From positions 2,542,001-2,606,000 of the forward strand of contig JAGVVL010000013.1 in assembly GCA_018287875.1 (NCBI GenBank): DNA of 64,000 nucleotides, read 5' to 3'. Every line of letters begins with the position of its first letter. The stretch's first letter is position 1. The notes beneath the pieces were generated by a model, which did no database searches, was not told the DNA's origin, and saw only the letters and a program-made list of their open reading frames with translations. Made by a program: the position numbers and the translations under genes. Shown here piece after piece: positions 37,443-48,211 of the stretch. The DNA is from Nigrospora sphaerica. Lineage: Eukaryota > Ascomycota > Sordariomycetes > Amphisphaeriales > Apiosporaceae.

Positions 37443-38387
37443 ATGGAGGGGCAGCAGGAAAGCCTCGAGGCCATGCAGGCCCGCCATCGCAAAGAACAGC
37501 GCGACCTACAGAGCCGAATTACCAGCAAAAAGAAGAACGCAACCAAGAAGACGCGCAAGGGCGTCAACGACGAGTGCGCCGAGCTCGAACGCCAGCTGAA
37601 GGCACGCCAGGAACAGGAACTGGCTGCTGCTCAAGGCGGCGGGGCGGAGGACGACGAGAATGGGGAGGGCGAGGGCGAAGAACCCCCGGTGGAGGAGAGA
37701 GCCAATCAGGTGGCTGACCAGCTGAAAGAAACGTCGATATCGGACGAGCGCCCAGCACCTTTACAGCCAACACAGCCAGCGTCGGATGCGCCCAGCCAGC
37801 AGCCGGCGAAGAAGCGCAACCGCCAAAAGGAGCGCATGGCCCGCCGCGTCGCCGAGCAGGAGGCCGCGGCCGAGGCCGCCGAGGCCGAGGCGGCCAACAT
37901 GACGGACCACCGGGCGATGGAAAAGACGTACCTGCTGAAGGAGTTCGAGACCAACAACTTGGTGGAGCAGGAAATCCGGCCCGACGGGCACTGCCTCTTC
38001 TCGGCCGTGGCGGACCAGCTGGAGCAGGAGGGGGTGCCGCTGGGGGGCACGGCGGGCGAGCCGCCGTACCGGGCGACGCGGCAGCGGGCGACGGACTACA
38101 TGCGGGCGCACGCCGACGACTTCGCGCCCTTCCTCGACGAAGAATTTGACGCCTACGTCTCCAAGATGCGCGCCACGGCCGAGTGGGGCGGCCAGCTCGA
38201 GCTGACGGCCCTGGCACGCGCCTACGGCGTCGAGATCCGCGTGCTGCAGGACGGCCGCACCGAGACCATCCCCCCCGGCGACGACGCGCCGGCCGCCGCC
38301 GAGGCGCCCAAGCGCATATGGCTCGCCTACTACCGCCACGGCTACGGCCTAGGCGAGCACTACAACTCGCTCCGGAAAGCGGCCTGA
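37443..38387 (+). CDS. OTU2: OTU-domain cysteine protease, Otu2/OTUD6B-like deubiquitinase
   Basis: Intronless, 314 residues. The N-terminal half is a charged Lys/Glu/Ala-rich coiled coil with MQARHRKEQRDLQSRI and Lys-rich KKKNATKKTRKGVNDEC, typical of the OTUD6/Otu2 group. It is followed by KKRNRQKERMARR and an Ala/Glu helix. The OTU catalytic domain starts near residue 165. The IRPDGHCLFSAVADQL motif carries Asp181 and nucleophile Cys184, and the C-terminal HYNSLR carries catalytic His306. Family role: removal of ubiquitin from proteins, with Otu2 and OTUD6B linked to ribosomes and translation. No signal peptide is seen, so a cytosolic protein is expected. Codon use becomes strongly G/C-ending toward the 3' half. 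The start is the first ATG of the frame and gives a family-typical N terminus. Confidence 0.92.
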   Translation: MEGQQESLEAMQARHRKEQRDLQSRITSKKKNATKKTRKGVNDECAELERQLKARQEQELAAAQGGGAEDDENGEGEGEEPPVEERANQVADQLKETSISDERPAPLQPTQPASDAPSQQPAKKRNRQKERMARRVAEQEAAAEAAEAEAANMTDHRAMEKTYLLKEFETNNLVEQEIRPDGHCLFSAVADQLEQEGVPLGGTAGEPPYRATRQRATDYMRAHADDFAPFLDEEFDAYVSKMRATAEWGGQLELTALARAYGVEIRVLQDGRTETIPPGDDAPAAAEAPKRIWLAYYRHGYGLGEHYNSLRKAA

Positions 38388-40169
38388 CCGGCCTCCTTCT
38401 GCCCTCCCCTCGCGACGGAAAGGGAAGAAGGAACATGCCGGAACATCCCCGTAGAGAGGGCGTGTTTTGCTACGGCCGAAGCTTCCCTACTCGGAACCCA
38501 ACCACCCTTAACTATATCCACTTGTGCTACGATCACACCCCTTGGTGTGAACATGGAGGCACCCGACCCCATACCCGAGTCACTTAACGATGTTCAAGTG
38601 CCCACGCGACTAACACACGGGGTACGGTAGTTTCCTAAACCAGGTGTTCGTGGACCTTGTTTGCGAGCCTCTTTGGCCAGGACGAGAGGAAATAATGAGG
38701 GATGGATGTACAAGAGAACAACCAAGAGCTACATACTCTCTTCGATGACCCGGTGCCAGGGGAGTCTACCACGCCAGTAGGGGTGTTCCCCCGATACCGC
38801 GGTATAACGCAAGACTCAACGAATCCTTCGTGAGTCGGTGGCCTTCATTCTGGTTCTTCCATAGCAGCGAAGCCTTAGCCCTGCCCACCACCTCGATAAG
38901 TTCTTCGGCGGATGACTGGTAGCTCCTATAATGCGAGGTAGCTCCCGGTGATGCTGGCAGACCAAGCTCGACCACAGGATCAAACAAGCTGTCTTCGAAC
39001 TCTCTCTACGGCAGTTGGACGGCAGGTGGCACCGGAAAACTGCCAAAGGCACCCACGATCCCCGATGCTGCTCCTGACCCAGGCCCCGTTCGCCCGCCTG
39101 GCCCGCTGCCTCCTACGGTCCACGGTGTTGGGCGGAGCGGTTGGCGCTTATCCCGATGGCGGCGGCTCGGCCCTCATGGATATCTAGCAAGGTCGGCGAT
39201 GAGGGCAGGCGAGTTCCCTCGCGAGAGGGCCCGCGTCATGGCATCTTCAGAGGACCCTAGTACATGCCCTGACGAGAGCAACCTAACACTCTTCTGGTGT
39301 TCCACGTACCATGACAAGCTTGAGTCCATTTGAAGATGTCATTCCCCGTTGATCTCCGCATATCGGGTTTCCCCCTCTCCAACAAATTATTTTCCCACTT
39401 CGACATCTGACCATGAGCCCTTCGCTGACCGCTCTCTTCTGAGGACATGGGATCCCGTACAAAGAGCACTGGCACCCAACTCCGTGGTTGATATAAGACT
39501 GCAACGTGACTTCATCTGCGCCTGCGTGTAATCCCACGGGTAGTCATCCATGACCTACAGAAAACCTCGCGATTCGTACTCGAGGGGAAGAATCCCAACG
39601 ACCTCGCAACACCGCTTGCCGTATTTGATGGAGGGGTTGCGTTCAGCAACGCGCCGCCTAGCTCACCGACTTGACGGGCCGGCCAATGCGGGGAGCCCCC
39701 CCTTGGGGGCCGTGTTTGCGTTCCGCTCACCACATTATATATCATCGCAGAGGATGGCTATCGATGGGTAGAATGAAGGCAACGGGAACGGTTTGTCATC
39801 TTCCTTCTCAAGGCAAGCCACGAGGGGGGGGGGCCGGGGGGGGGCATGCCTTGGAGGACGTCAGAGCGTAACGTGACGGTCATAGGATAGGATCCTCGAT
39901 TCGTCGAGGGCAATGGGATACATAAGCCGGCGCCGTGAGGCAATAGAATAGATCTCGCTTTGGAATATAAAACGGCCGGAATACTTGACCGATTTTCGTG
40001 ACTTTGAAACATCCACCCCCAAACCATCAGTCCTTCTACATATTCCTCTATACCAGGCTGCCGCAGCGAAAGACTAGCATTCACACGCAGACTCGGAGTC
40101 TAGGAGATACATAACCTCCCAAACCCAATCCATAGTTCAAACATCCTTCTTCACCCCCCTTTCGTACCC
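38388..40169. other. intergenic; possible coding remnant on the minus strand
   Basis: No firm gene. Between about 39010 and 38766 (minus) a 70-codon open stretch reads with normal protein composition (EFEDSLFDPVVELGLPASPG, then SSAEELIEVVGRAKASLLWK) and ends in TAG, but has no start, domain or neighbouring exon that I could find. A G-rich patch lies at 39825-39845. Confidence 0.35.
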
Positions 40170-40475
40170 AAGACGAAGCTCTCCGTCATCGCACTTCTCG
40201 CTGCTCTCCTGGCCTCGGTGGAAGGTCAGGCAGAATGTGATGGTCTGGACGGGGTTGCTGGTTAATCCTCTTCCTTCCCCGTGGTGCCCCCCATGCAATC
40301 TGACAAAACCTACAGTCAAACCCTTGCAGGAGGCGGACATATCTGTTCCTGCGACGGTGGCATCCTGACTGCCGTGACCGACTGTGGGGGCGCAAAGTGC
40401 ATCGTTGCCAATGGTCAACCTCATTGCCAATGGTTAGAAGCGCCGGGGAGCCGTTTCAGGAGGCCTCGGCGGTAG
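40170..40475 (+). pseudogene. small Cys-rich secreted protein lacking an ATG
   Basis: Exon 1 (from about 40170 to 40260) reads KTKLSVIALLAALLASVEG, a textbook signal-peptide core, then QAECDGLDGVA. A 69-bp GTTAAT...TTGCAG intron (40261-40329) joins in phase to GGGHICSCDGG, TAVTDCGGAKC and GQPHCQW, and the frame ends with TAG at 40473-40475. The mature part is about 60 residues with six Cys. The codon before KTK is CCC, and there is no in-frame ATG upstream in the leader, so the start codon appears lost or sits on an unrecognised upstream exon. The type matches small secreted effector-like proteins of fungi. No function is assigned. Confidence 0.45.
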
Positions 40476-42047
40476 GTTTTGGAAGAGGGACAGGTTATGT
40501 ATCAAGGACCTGGTTTGGAGGGAGTAGGGTACTTTCGATCAGGTGTGGGCAACCTGGTTGGGAAGATTTACGGCCTATGTTACGGGGTAATGCCCATCTC
40601 ACTAGTATCATGACAGTATTTACATATACCTACTAGTGAACAATGATAGAGTAGGAAGTTTACAGTTGCTTCGCTTACGTGAACCCTCGGGTCTATAAAA
40701 CTCGCGGGTTATACAGGTGACTAATGGGTCGACCCCGGGGCACATTCTATTTCCCCTATCGGTTCAGCATGAAATCCGAAGTATCTGCCTGCCACGGGGT
40801 ACCCTAAGGGAATTGGCCATCTCTGGTTGACGCGAGAACCACAGGCGAGTATAACAACGACGCATGGTATCATTGCAGAGTGTCTCGTTGAATAAACTAA
40901 GCCGTTTCGACCCTCCTGGTTATCATGCCACTACACGTTAGAAACCGCAGTGGCATTGCTTACCAAGTGCTTATAAGGCAACCGTCTAAACATCCAAACC
41001 GAAACGCTTTCACGTTCCCGTTGACTTTGCCAACAAGCGCTCTTTGATGGTCTTCTTTGGGCCTATAAAGTTCCATCTCTGCCTCTCCGGTTCGGCCCTC
41101 TGCCCTCATACCCACGTGCACCCTTCCCTCTACTCGGGAGCCCCCCCTTACCTGGAAAGAAATGCATCCATGACGTGAGCCTCGACCACTTTCTCTTGTA
41201 CGGCGGGCGACTGGGCCTCGCCGCCGTCCGTATCGCTTGGATAAATCCCCTCTTCCTCCTCCAAGCGCCGCAAACCGGAGACCGCCGCCCAAGTCGTTGG
41301 TCCGTGTCGGCGTGATCCGCTTGCCCGTGGGCGGCTGCATTGTACCATCGAGGAGCGGAAGGGATCGAGCCGACATGATGCCTTCCGGTCGGTATTGGCC
41401 GAGGGCAAGAAGCGCGGACCTTGAAGTAATATAGAGAGAAACCGACCGGTGTCACACTTTACCGCGGTCAAAGCTCGATAACATACCCAGGCCGGGTAGG
41501 GCATGAAAATACAGTAGTTACACCCTTACCGCCCATGTTTCTACCTTGCGTTAGCTTTTCTATCAACTGGTTGGTTTGGGGTTCTGTCGTCGCCCTTGCC
41601 TTTAACCACAACCCGGCCGGACCCGGGAAGCGGCATGCAACTTTGAGTGCATTGAGGTCACCAGCGCATATATAAGGGCTGGGAGGAATCTTCAGGCCGG
41701 CCAACACCGTGTTAGGGGCCGCCGCAGCACCAGGGAAGTATCCGTGTCTCGATGCCACGACTAAGGGACCCAGCTCTGCCGTGCTCAGTGAGGACTGGGG
41801 GATAACGTCCGCATCAAATTACCTCCAAGGTACCTATGAGCCTTGGTGGTCTCCCCAGCGAGACGCATGCGCGACATGAGCGCGCAAACCCCTCTATCGC
41901 TTTGCAGAGGGCCAACTCAGATAATCCTCCGCATTGTCATGTATCAGGGGAATTTGTTTGTAAACTTATAAAAAAAGCCGTTGATCTGTTATTAACAATA
42001 GAACCTAACCCAGGGTTTAATGGGCCGACGCCCGCAGATCAGTGGCC
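40476..42047. other. intergenic
   Basis: No gene supported. The 3' part (41.8-42.0 kb) is AT-richer and probably includes the 3' region of the LCCL gene. Short frames at 41.0-41.5 kb lack domains. Confidence 0.55.
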
Positions 42048-43817
42048 TCAGTACCCGTCCTCTCTCACCTCGGCCTTGACGGCGCCGACGCCGTTGATGC
42101 CCGTCCAGACGCCGTCGGGCTCCCAGGTGCCGGCGGCGGACCAGCCCAGGACGCGGCCCTCGCGCAGCCAGCTGAAGCGGACGTAGTCGGGCACGGCCTG
42201 GGGGCTGCGCCTCCAGACGAAGCCGCGGTGCTCCTCGCGCGCGTCCCGCTCGCCGCCGCGCCCAAAGTGCCGCCGCTCGCGCTCCACGTCGTTGAGCAGC
42301 ATGCTGATGCCGTCCACGCCCACGGGCGCGGGCATCCGCCAGTGGAAGGTGGCGTTGGACCCGCCGAAGCCGACGCTGATGGCCGGCGCCAGAATTTCGG
42401 GGTACGGGGGCGTGGGGAGCGCCGAGGGGGCCGGGGCCGGCCTTGTGCTGGGCGCGGCGGTGGCTGCCGAGAAAGGGAGCACGAGGCCCGAGCGGGCTAT
42501 ACTCCCGACAAAGAGCCCGAGAAGAAGGCCCTGGGAGAAGAGGGCAAGACGGGGGCTGCTGATGTGCAGAAGCCGCGGCAGGAAAAGGACGCCTGTCAGG
42601 GCAAAGTAGTACATTGGTGTCTGGACGGGCGTCACCAGGCTTTGCGGAAGGACGTCGAGCGACAGTAGCCCGAGCCAAAAAGCCCCGAGACACAACAAGG
42701 CCCGGCTCAGCGAGGCCGCGGCTTTTGGTGACGTCGGCCCTTGTGATCGCCTATAAACGACGCCGGCGCACAAGGCGGCGAGGGCAAGTGCGCACAAAGT
42801 TGAAAGGAGCGAGGCCGAACTGGTAGCCGCCCAAAGATGAACAGGGACGGAGGCGGTTTCGGGAGAGCGCATCGTCAACCGCATATGCACAAAACCCACC
42901 GCAACGGCTGTCAGCAGTGGCACCGCCGCCGAGGCGGAGAAGAGGACCACGGCGGACGTGAAGCCCGCCGATAGGAAGGGCAGTATCCGGCGCCGGTCCC
43001 GGGGGGGCCCACACGCGAAGTCCGAGTCGGGGCGGAACCGAAAGGCCATGGGGAAGTAAGTGTCGACGGCGATGGAGCCGATGCCGTACATGTGCGACGC
43101 CTGGAAACTGTTGGTCATGGAGCCGGTCCGCATGAGGCCGCAGCCACCCAGGGCATCGTCGACGAGGCCGTAATGGACGGCGGCGGCGCAGATGTGCGAG
43201 TCGGCACGGTAGTAGGGGCCGCCAATGACGAGGGGCCGGTTGATCACCTCGGCGGCGCCGACGAGATGCGGCTTCTCGGCCTTGGTCTTCCCGCAGTGCG
43301 CCGGGCAGGCAAAGGGAAAGACCTCGTCGAACCGGGACGGGAGGCAGTTCTCCCCCTCGAGGCCACAGACGTCGGCCGGCCAGAACGAGTCGGTGCACGA
43401 GAGCTGCCGCACCGGCTTCAAGACGCCGTCGACCTCGACGGGCATCATGCCGACATCCGACAGCACCAGCACGGCAAGACCCCAGACGAGGCCCATAAAC
43501 ACGAGGAGTAGGGCCCGCTGCCGGCGCCGGGGAAACTGTCTGTGCAGCCACCGCGCCGGCGGCGTCATCGTCGGTGTCTCGACTGTATCGGCTTTGGGGC
43601 CCCACGCTTGCCCCCGGTTCGGCGCCGTTGAAGCGGAACCGGCTGGACTCGCCTCGCTGGGCGCGCGGAGTCCCATATCTGCCGTCATCCTCAAAACACG
43701 TGTGGCTTCGTGAATAGCGACGGACCGCGCCGTGGCCGATTTGCCTGGCAGCCTGGCCAAAGATTTCCGCAAAACTGGTGTGGAGGGGTCGAACAATTCA
43801 CCTCGGCGACGTGACAT
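42048..43817 (-). CDS. LCCL-domain multi-pass membrane protein
   Basis: One open exon of 589 codons. The first ATG is at 43817, but ATGs at 43688 or 43676 (MGLRAPSEASP) are equally possible starts and would remove 43 or 47 residues. Layout: cytosolic Pro/Arg-rich N terminus, one transmembrane helix (RALLLVFMGLVWGLAVLVL), then a Cys-rich extracytoplasmic segment with the LCCL domain. Its landmarks are CLPSRFDEVFPFACPAHCG, YYRADSHICAAAVHYGLVDD, GCGLM and SFQASHMYGIGSIAVDTYF. Five or so further hydrophobic helices follow (for example LWAATSSASLLSTLCALALA and YYFALTGVLFLPRLL), then a soluble C-terminal domain. Fungal proteins of this layout are conserved but largely uncharacterised. LCCL modules are thought to bind ligands such as lipids or polysaccharides. 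The gene is intact and highly GC-rich. Confidence 0.88.
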   Translation of the reverse strand: MSRRRGELFDPSTPVLRKSLARLPGKSATARSVAIHEATRVLRMTADMGLRAPSEASPAGSASTAPNRGQAWGPKADTVETPTMTPPARWLHRQFPRRRQRALLLVFMGLVWGLAVLVLSDVGMMPVEVDGVLKPVRQLSCTDSFWPADVCGLEGENCLPSRFDEVFPFACPAHCGKTKAEKPHLVGAAEVINRPLVIGGPYYRADSHICAAAVHYGLVDDALGGCGLMRTGSMTNSFQASHMYGIGSIAVDTYFPMAFRFRPDSDFACGPPRDRRRILPFLSAGFTSAVVLFSASAAVPLLTAVAVGFVHMRLTMRSPETASVPVHLWAATSSASLLSTLCALALAALCAGVVYRRSQGPTSPKAAASLSRALLCLGAFWLGLLSLDVLPQSLVTPVQTPMYYFALTGVLFLPRLLHISSPRLALFSQGLLLGLFVGSIARSGLVLPFSAATAAPSTRPAPAPSALPTPPYPEILAPAISVGFGGSNATFHWRMPAPVGVDGISMLLNDVERERRHFGRGGERDAREEHRGFVWRRSPQAVPDYVRFSWLREGRVLGWSAAGTWEPDGVWTGINGVGAVKAEVREDGY

Positions 43818-44395
43818 CTGCCGGCAAGCGAAGGTCGGGAATAATAGGGCAGAGAAACACTGAAGATGGTGGTGTCACGTACCGACAAAGAAACATATAT
43901 ACGTGTGTCCATCTTTGCCCGTCCTCCCCTGGTTGGTACCCCTGGCCTCCTGTTTCTCAGGTAAAGATATGAAACGCGTTTCGCGATCTGTAAGTAAACC
44001 GGGACTTGACCAGCTGGGCGGCAAGGTCTGTGCACACAGCACGCGGCTCTGCACAACGCAGCGGAATGCCCAGGGCCCGAGCAGAGGTCGGGTGAGCGTG
44101 GTCATATATGTATGCGCGTATGGTGTGAACACGAAGTAGATATGTAGGCAATGGTTGAAACGTTACGAGAATGCCGATACCGACCTGCAGGTAGTCTAGC
44201 TCCAGTCCAGGCTCTACATTAACCACGCGTGTCTGTCTAAGTGCCGTATATCCACACGCGCAGTACCGAGTATCGGGGGGATAGCCCTCCATGTGCCTGG
44301 GTCGCCGTCCAGAGGCCCCATGCCCTCCTCGTGTGTCTATGTATGTATCGGCGACCGGCAGAGGCGACGGCGAGACAGGGGCATGCGCAAGGCCA
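43818..44395. other. intergenic between LCCL gene and mim2-like gene
   Basis: Promoter region of the LCCL gene and 3' region of the mim2-like gene, which are transcribed in the same direction. No gene seen. Confidence 0.6.
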
Positions 44396-44780
44396 TTAAA
44401 CGCTGGCGGCAGCCTCGACGGCCCCGGCGGCTTTGAAAGCCTTCTTGTTGGACCAATTTATCTCGACGTTGTGCATCCACTCCATGTATCGCGACCAGCC
44501 TAGCGGAGGGTCAGGCAACGGGGATTCGGTCAAGGAGGATGGACGGCGAGGGGGATGGCATACTCCAGTAGGCAAACTTGCGCCCAAAATACTTGCCGGC
44601 GAAGGGCACCAGTATCATGGTGAGGAGGAGCTGCAGCTGTTCCAAGCTCTGCTCCCACTCGCGCTGGTCGTAGTCGTCATCGGAATGGAAGGACTCGGTC
44701 GACGTCGAGGGCAACGAGTCGATCTCGTCTTGATCGGAGGCCGGGGCGTCTTGCATGGCGTACGAGTCGTAGAGCGACAT
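44396..44780 (-). CDS. mim2: Mim2-like mitochondrial outer-membrane import protein
   Basis: Two exons, 44780-44564 and 44499-44396. The 64-bp intron (GTATGC...CTGACC...CTAG) joins FAYW to SWSRYMEWMHN in phase. The product is 106 residues from MSLYDSYAMQD. An upstream in-frame ATG at 44945 would add 55 low-complexity residues and is less likely. The N-terminal third is acidic and Ser-rich (SFHSDDDYDQREWEQSLEQL). It is followed by one hydrophobic helix LQLLLTMILVPFAGKYFGRK with G-x3-G spacing, then a short amphipathic tail. Acidic head, single helix and short basic tail fit Mim2, the partner of Mim1 that inserts alpha-helical proteins into the outer mitochondrial membrane. The assignment rests on recalled family resemblance, so it is moderate. 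It is divergent from the eIF2-beta gene. Confidence 0.65.
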
Positions 44781-46197
44781 GTTCTGGCGGCTCTCGGGAG
44801 GGGTGAACGAGGGGAGCGGGAGTGACTGGGGACAGACTCGCGGCGACGCGCGCTGTCGCTTTGGATCAAGACCCCGCGAGCGATAAGAGTGGGGGTGGTG
44901 CGGGATGGAACTCGCGATGGGATCGTTGCCAGCGTCGAGGGACAAACAGCGTTCAACAATGGCCCGTCACTCAATGGACGGGATGCTGCTCCAGGTCGGA
45001 TCGGTTCGTCCACTCGTCACCGTGCATCAGCCGCATCCGAGTGCTTTGAGGTCCGAACTTCTAATGGGCTGGGCTCAGGACTGCTGGGGAAGAGGAGCCG
45101 AGACACCATCCGGGCCGTTGATTGGCTTCAACGCCCCGCGCCGTTCCCGCACTTTTGTATGTACCTATTATACAGCTTCTCATCAGCGTTCAGTGCGTGT
45201 CCCGAAGGGGGTAGCACTGGAGCACTCTTAAGATGAACGTTCTCTCGTGAAGTGGCCTCTTTTAATCCTCTTGGTCCCAAGGAGATTTGGTATAGTCCTA
45301 ACAGGGCCACTGCCTCTTAATGAACGGTGGAGGAGACGGTGTACTGTAAGGCTTTACAGGTACCCGCCACAAGTACATGTATAGATGGATGCATGTACGT
45401 GCTAGCGGGAATACCTCTTACTGTGATTGTTCATACATCTATGTACATAGCGGACTTCCTGAGTGTGCTGGCACACCCAGAGAAGTCGACATGCGGGTGC
45501 CCGGCATAGGTACAAGGAGACGAGCGAGGCACGCATTGACGACCAGGTGAGCCACCGGGAGTTGAGTCAGAGCCGTTGACGCTCTCGAATCGGCCCCCAA
45601 GGACTGGACTGGGCCCCAAGCATTCAGCCCAAGCAAGAGCCAATCCATCGGCCGTCGGTGGGCAAAGAGCACCCCCGGGTTACCACTATGTAATAAAGGT
45701 TGCACCCGAGCAAAGCACCCCCAACGTCATTTGGGCAGCCAAACTCCAGCGCCGCAGACCTTATCGAATTTGCTCACTCACTGCCACCAAAATAAACAAA
45801 CCCGACACGACCGCATTGACATCCCCCCTCCCCTGGCCCCAGAGACCAGAGGTTTCTCGCCACTCTTCCGTCCTCTTCGACCGGTCGTCGATTCATCGAG
45901 CAGCTCTCGAAGACTTGGGTCTTGTTCCGTGTCACCTGCACCCAACCCGTTCGCCGGCTTCATCCAGGCACACCATCCTCATCCGCCGGCCGCACCGTCG
46001 ACTCATCCGCCTGAGCGACTTTTTATCAACCGCATCCGACCGACCTACCCACTGGACTCGGGTCGGCCCATATCCCACGACACAGACGGCAGACGACCCA
46101 AGCACCCCATCGCCAGATCTGCTAGGCTAGAACTCGTTGGAGTCGCACTACAGGAATCCGCCGAGGCACGCACATTTGGGACCTTATTCTAGCCAAC
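44781..46197. other. divergent promoter region of mim2-like and eIF2-beta genes
   Basis: No gene supported. It includes the 5' leader of each gene. C/T-rich DNA from about 45.78 to 46.19 kb precedes the eIF2-beta start. A 184-codon Ser/Pro/Arg frame here has no domain and is taken as leader. Confidence 0.5.
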
Positions 46198-48211
46198 ATG
46201 AGTTCGCCCGAGGTAAGCTACTGTCATTTCTACTACCACGATTCCACATGCCGGGGCGCGCAGTAGTCGCCCCAGTCGCCTTCTTCCCTTTGGGGCCGCC
46301 TGCAGCATTGGCGGGCGCCGCGTGCGATCGCCGGGATGGACGGGATGGCACGACCAGCGTGCCAGCCCTCTTCCGTGGAAGGTCGCCCGGTGCCTGCGCC
46401 GGCAGAAGCAGCCCAGGCAACAAGTGTTGGCAGCGCACCGCTTTTGAGCCAAGACAGGGACGTACGATCCCAGTAGCAAGGCGATTCTCCCCGTCTGCCT
46501 GTTTGCCCATTTGCCCATCTGCCTGTCCGTTCCATCGTCCGGTCCATACGGCAATCAAGCATCCATGGCAAAGCAGCATAGCAATGGGCATTGGGAGCTT
46601 CGATGGTTTTCTGGACGGGGCGGCGTAGGTCGAGCCACAAGCCAACCCCACCAATGGCGGCGGCTGGCGACTCTACCCCACCTTTTCGGCTCTAGCCCCC
46701 CCAACCAAGTGCCATTGGAGGAAGAGAGGCTGTGAGGCAGAATAAAAGCGACCTGCACAAGCTCGAAGCCACTTCGCCGCCCGCCGCGCACCACCAAAAA
46801 TTGCGAGGAGTCACACACCTCAGTTCCGAGTGGGAAGAGTCATACCTCATTCCACCCTCCTAACCTTACGCACATCCATCACCCTTGCCCCTCCTCACCC
46901 GCCCCCATTGGATCAAACGACGACCCTTGCTGTACGCTACCTCTCCCCTCCCCTTTCGTTCCCTTTGACTTCTTCTCCGGCCTCGCATCCTCCTTTCGCG
47001 CCCGCTCGACGCCATCCCCGACCACCCGTTCCGATTGATTAACGCGATCCCGCTACAGGAATCCCGCCCCGCACCGCCCGATCGGAAGACGCGCAAGTCC
47101 GTAGTGTTTGATTCAGAAGTCGACGTAGTCGAAGCCGACGGCAAAGTCACCACCATGGCTACCACCGAAGAGACCAAAGACACGGCCCAGTCCCATGCTC
47201 CCAGTACGCCGCCGTTGTCGGACGCCTTGGGAGCCTTTACTAACGCTGCTGGTGACGCACCAGCCGAGGAACAGGCCCCTGCTGCCGAGGATGGCCTCGA
47301 TTTGTCCATGATGAAAAAGAAGAAGAAGAAGTCTAAGAAGACTGAGGAGGGCGAAGGCGAGGGCGCCGAGGGTGCCGCAGATGAGACGGCCGGTCTGGAC
47401 CTGACGGTAAGTCGGCTCGCCGTGGCCGCGCCTCCGTCCCCCGTCATCCTGGCGTGGCCCCTGCTAACGCGCTCTCGACACAGATGAAGAAGAAAAAGAA
47501 GAAGAAGACGGTCAAGGAGGGCGACGACCTGGCCGAGAAGATTGCCGCTCTCGAGCTCGAGAACGAGGGCGGCGCCGAGGGCCAGGAGGCCGCTCCCGAG
47601 GAGGAGGAGGAGCAGACGGGCGACATGGAGAAGGGCACCGGCATTTGGGAGCACGACGAGACCAAGCCCATCATGTACGAGCTCCTCCTCAGCCGCTTCT
47701 TCAACCTGCTCGCCCAGAAGAACCCCGACCACGCCTCGAGCGGCGCCAAGAGCTACAAGATCCCTCCTCCCCAGTGCATGCGCGAAGGCAACAAGAAGAC
47801 CATTTTCGCCAACATTGCCGAGATCTGCAAGCGCATGAAGCGAAGCGACGAGCACGTTACGGCCTACCTCTTTGCCGAGTTGGGTACCAACGGTTCCGTC
47901 GACGGAAGCCGTCGCCTGGTCATCAAGGGCCGCTTCCAGCAGAAGCAAATCGAAAACGTCCTGCGAAAATACATCAGTACGTCGATTCCTCCCGAGATGC
48001 CCGCAAGGCAGTTACTGACTCTGCTCTCCCAGTCGAGTACGTTACGTGCAAGACGTGCCGATCGGCCGACACGGAGCTTAGCAAGGGCGAGAACCGCCTG
48101 TACTTCATCAACTGCCACTCGTGCGGTTCGCGCCGGTCCGTCACTGCCATCAAGACGGGTTTCTCTGCCCAAGTCGGCAAGCGTCGGAAGATGCGCATGC
48201 AGCAGGGTTAA
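46198..48211 (+). CDS. SUI3: translation initiation factor eIF2 subunit beta
   Basis: Four exons: 46198-46212, 47059-47406, 47484-47976 and 48033-48211. Introns are 846, 77 and 56 bp, all GT-AG and phase-consistent. The five-codon first exon (MSSPE) joins [18 protein letters not shown]. The product is 344 residues. It has two poly-Lys blocks (about 91-99 and 123-129) that in this family bind eIF5 and eIF2B-epsilon. The third block of yeast Sui3 is not obvious. The core has [20 protein letters not shown] and [16 protein letters not shown], the junction reads [12 protein letters not shown], and a C4 zinc ribbon has Cys291, 294, 313 and 316 (spacing C-x2-C-x18-C-x2-C). Role: part of the GTP-Met-tRNAi ternary complex in the cytosol. 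The long first intron ends with a GATTAAC branch and CTACAG. The only uncertain element is the tiny first exon. Confidence 0.95.
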
